From Candidatus Izemoplasma sp. (lineage in GTDB: Bacteria > Bacillota_I > Bacilli_A > Izemoplasmatales > Izemoplasmataceae): a DNA stretch of 64,000 nucleotides. The notes beneath the pieces are model-generated. The model saw only the letters and a list, made by a program, of their open reading frames with translations. It had not been told where the DNA came from and made no database searches. Shown in pieces: positions 63,582-64,000 of the stretch; position 1 is the stretch's first letter, and each line of letters opens with the position of its first letter. The DNA lies in NCBI GenBank assembly GCA_036172455.1, contig JAXKVY010000001.1, positions 1 to 64,000 on the forward strand, in the 5' to 3' direction. A program made the position numbers and the translations under genes.

Positions 63582-64000
63582 CGTTACCCCCTTCTACAAT
63601 AACCGTCACATTTAAGATGAGTTGTTTTGCACATCTTGCTATATCATCTTGAGTCACACGCTTAACAGCTTCAATCGCATGATCTGGATCAAATGGCTTA
63701 TTAAAGTATAAGCCCTTAGCTAAATGATTGAGTAAGCTATAACTAGAATCTAGACTTGATATTAGAGATGTGATAATCGCTTTTTTCGCAATAGTAAGGT
63801 GATCTGTTTGGTAAGTAGTTGATTTAATCGAATCAATAACATCATTAATTAATGGTAATACCGCTTCTTCGTTTGATTTCTCAATGCCGGTATAAATAAT
63901 GACACTCCCTTTAAACTGATCATAACTCGAGCCTATAAAATAACATAATCCTGCGTTATTTCTTACTTCATGAAAGAGTAGACTATCACTGCCACCACCA
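63562..64000 (-). CDS. M16 family peptidase-like partner (YmfF-like), C-terminal part
   Basis: Minus-strand frame open from the right edge to TAA at 63562-63564, 145 residues visible. GGGSDSLLFHEVRNNAGLCYFIGSSYDQFKGSVIIYTG is the conserved C-terminal M16 block with the R-Y pair that contacts substrate. The N-terminal half is outside the window, so I cannot say whether the zinc site is present; YmfF-type partners often lack it. Ends overlapping the YmfH-like gene. Confidence 0.85.
   Translation of the reverse strand, partial: GGGSDSLLFHEVRNNAGLCYFIGSSYDQFKGSVIIYTGIEKSNEEAVLPLINDVIDSIKSTTYQTDHLTIAKKAIITSLISSLDSSYSLLNHLAKGLYFNKPFDPDHAIEAVKRVTQDDIARCAKQLILNVTVIVEGGNDENNNL

Overview
The window is AT-rich, densely coded chromosome of a low-GC Gram-positive-type bacterium in the Bacillota/Mycoplasmatota group. 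Markers are RecU, RNase J, RarA, PepF, ThiT, a T-box before valS, a protein-L21 leader, an L27 with an N-terminal extension, and an HPr with a regulatory serine. TGA is an ordinary stop (for example at the ptsI/ptsH and fruK/IIA junctions), so this is not a mycoplasma-type code-4 genome. The lipoteichoic-acid-synthase-like protein, GGDEF protein, glycogen genes and lack of any wall gene in view would fit an Izemoplasma/Haloplasma/Acholeplasma-like lineage, but that placement is inference.

Layout. 0-10 kb is the accessory part: the tail of an IS3-type transposase, an MFS transporter, a membrane diguanylate cyclase, tRNA-Arg(CCG), an LtaS-like enzyme, tRNA-Arg(TCT), a Fic protein wedged between that tRNA and a degenerate copy of it, and a lipoprotein with four 64-residue repeats. 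10-28 kb is mostly housekeeping: a HdeD-like/SAP membrane protein, Nudix, a DUF2779 nuclease, trigger factor, HAD phosphatase, PTS EI and HPr, Lon, PepF, a fructose PTS operon (regulator, fruK, split IIA/IIB/IIC), threonine aldolase, esterase and EngB. EI, HPr and the fructose EII parts make a complete phosphorelay from PEP to fructose 1-phosphate.

28.5-29.5 kb has no protein gene. It holds two tandem copies of a ~250-nt structured RNA on the minus strand. Each has its own promoter, a shared structure supported by compensatory changes, and its own terminator, with paired TGTGGA boxes upstream. This is the strongest candidate for something undescribed.

29.5-43 kb carries an SDR protein, T-box-valS-folC, a frameshifted radC, rplU-rpmA, a GNAT/P-loop fusion, obgE, ruvA, asparaginase, a PHP phosphatase and rarA. 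43-53 kb has two NifX-family genes (one fused to a DUF134 regulator behind a palindromic operator), an MFS transporter, a DUF2254 protein, RNase J, RecU, glgA-glgC, and thiT under a TPP riboswitch. 53-64 kb has a frameshifted small membrane gene, pyrimidine nucleoside phosphorylase, a small-membrane-protein-thyA-folA-plsC operon, a short SSB, DUF3137-lemA, glycerol kinase, a lysophospholipase, and two M16 peptidase-like genes, the second cut by the window edge.
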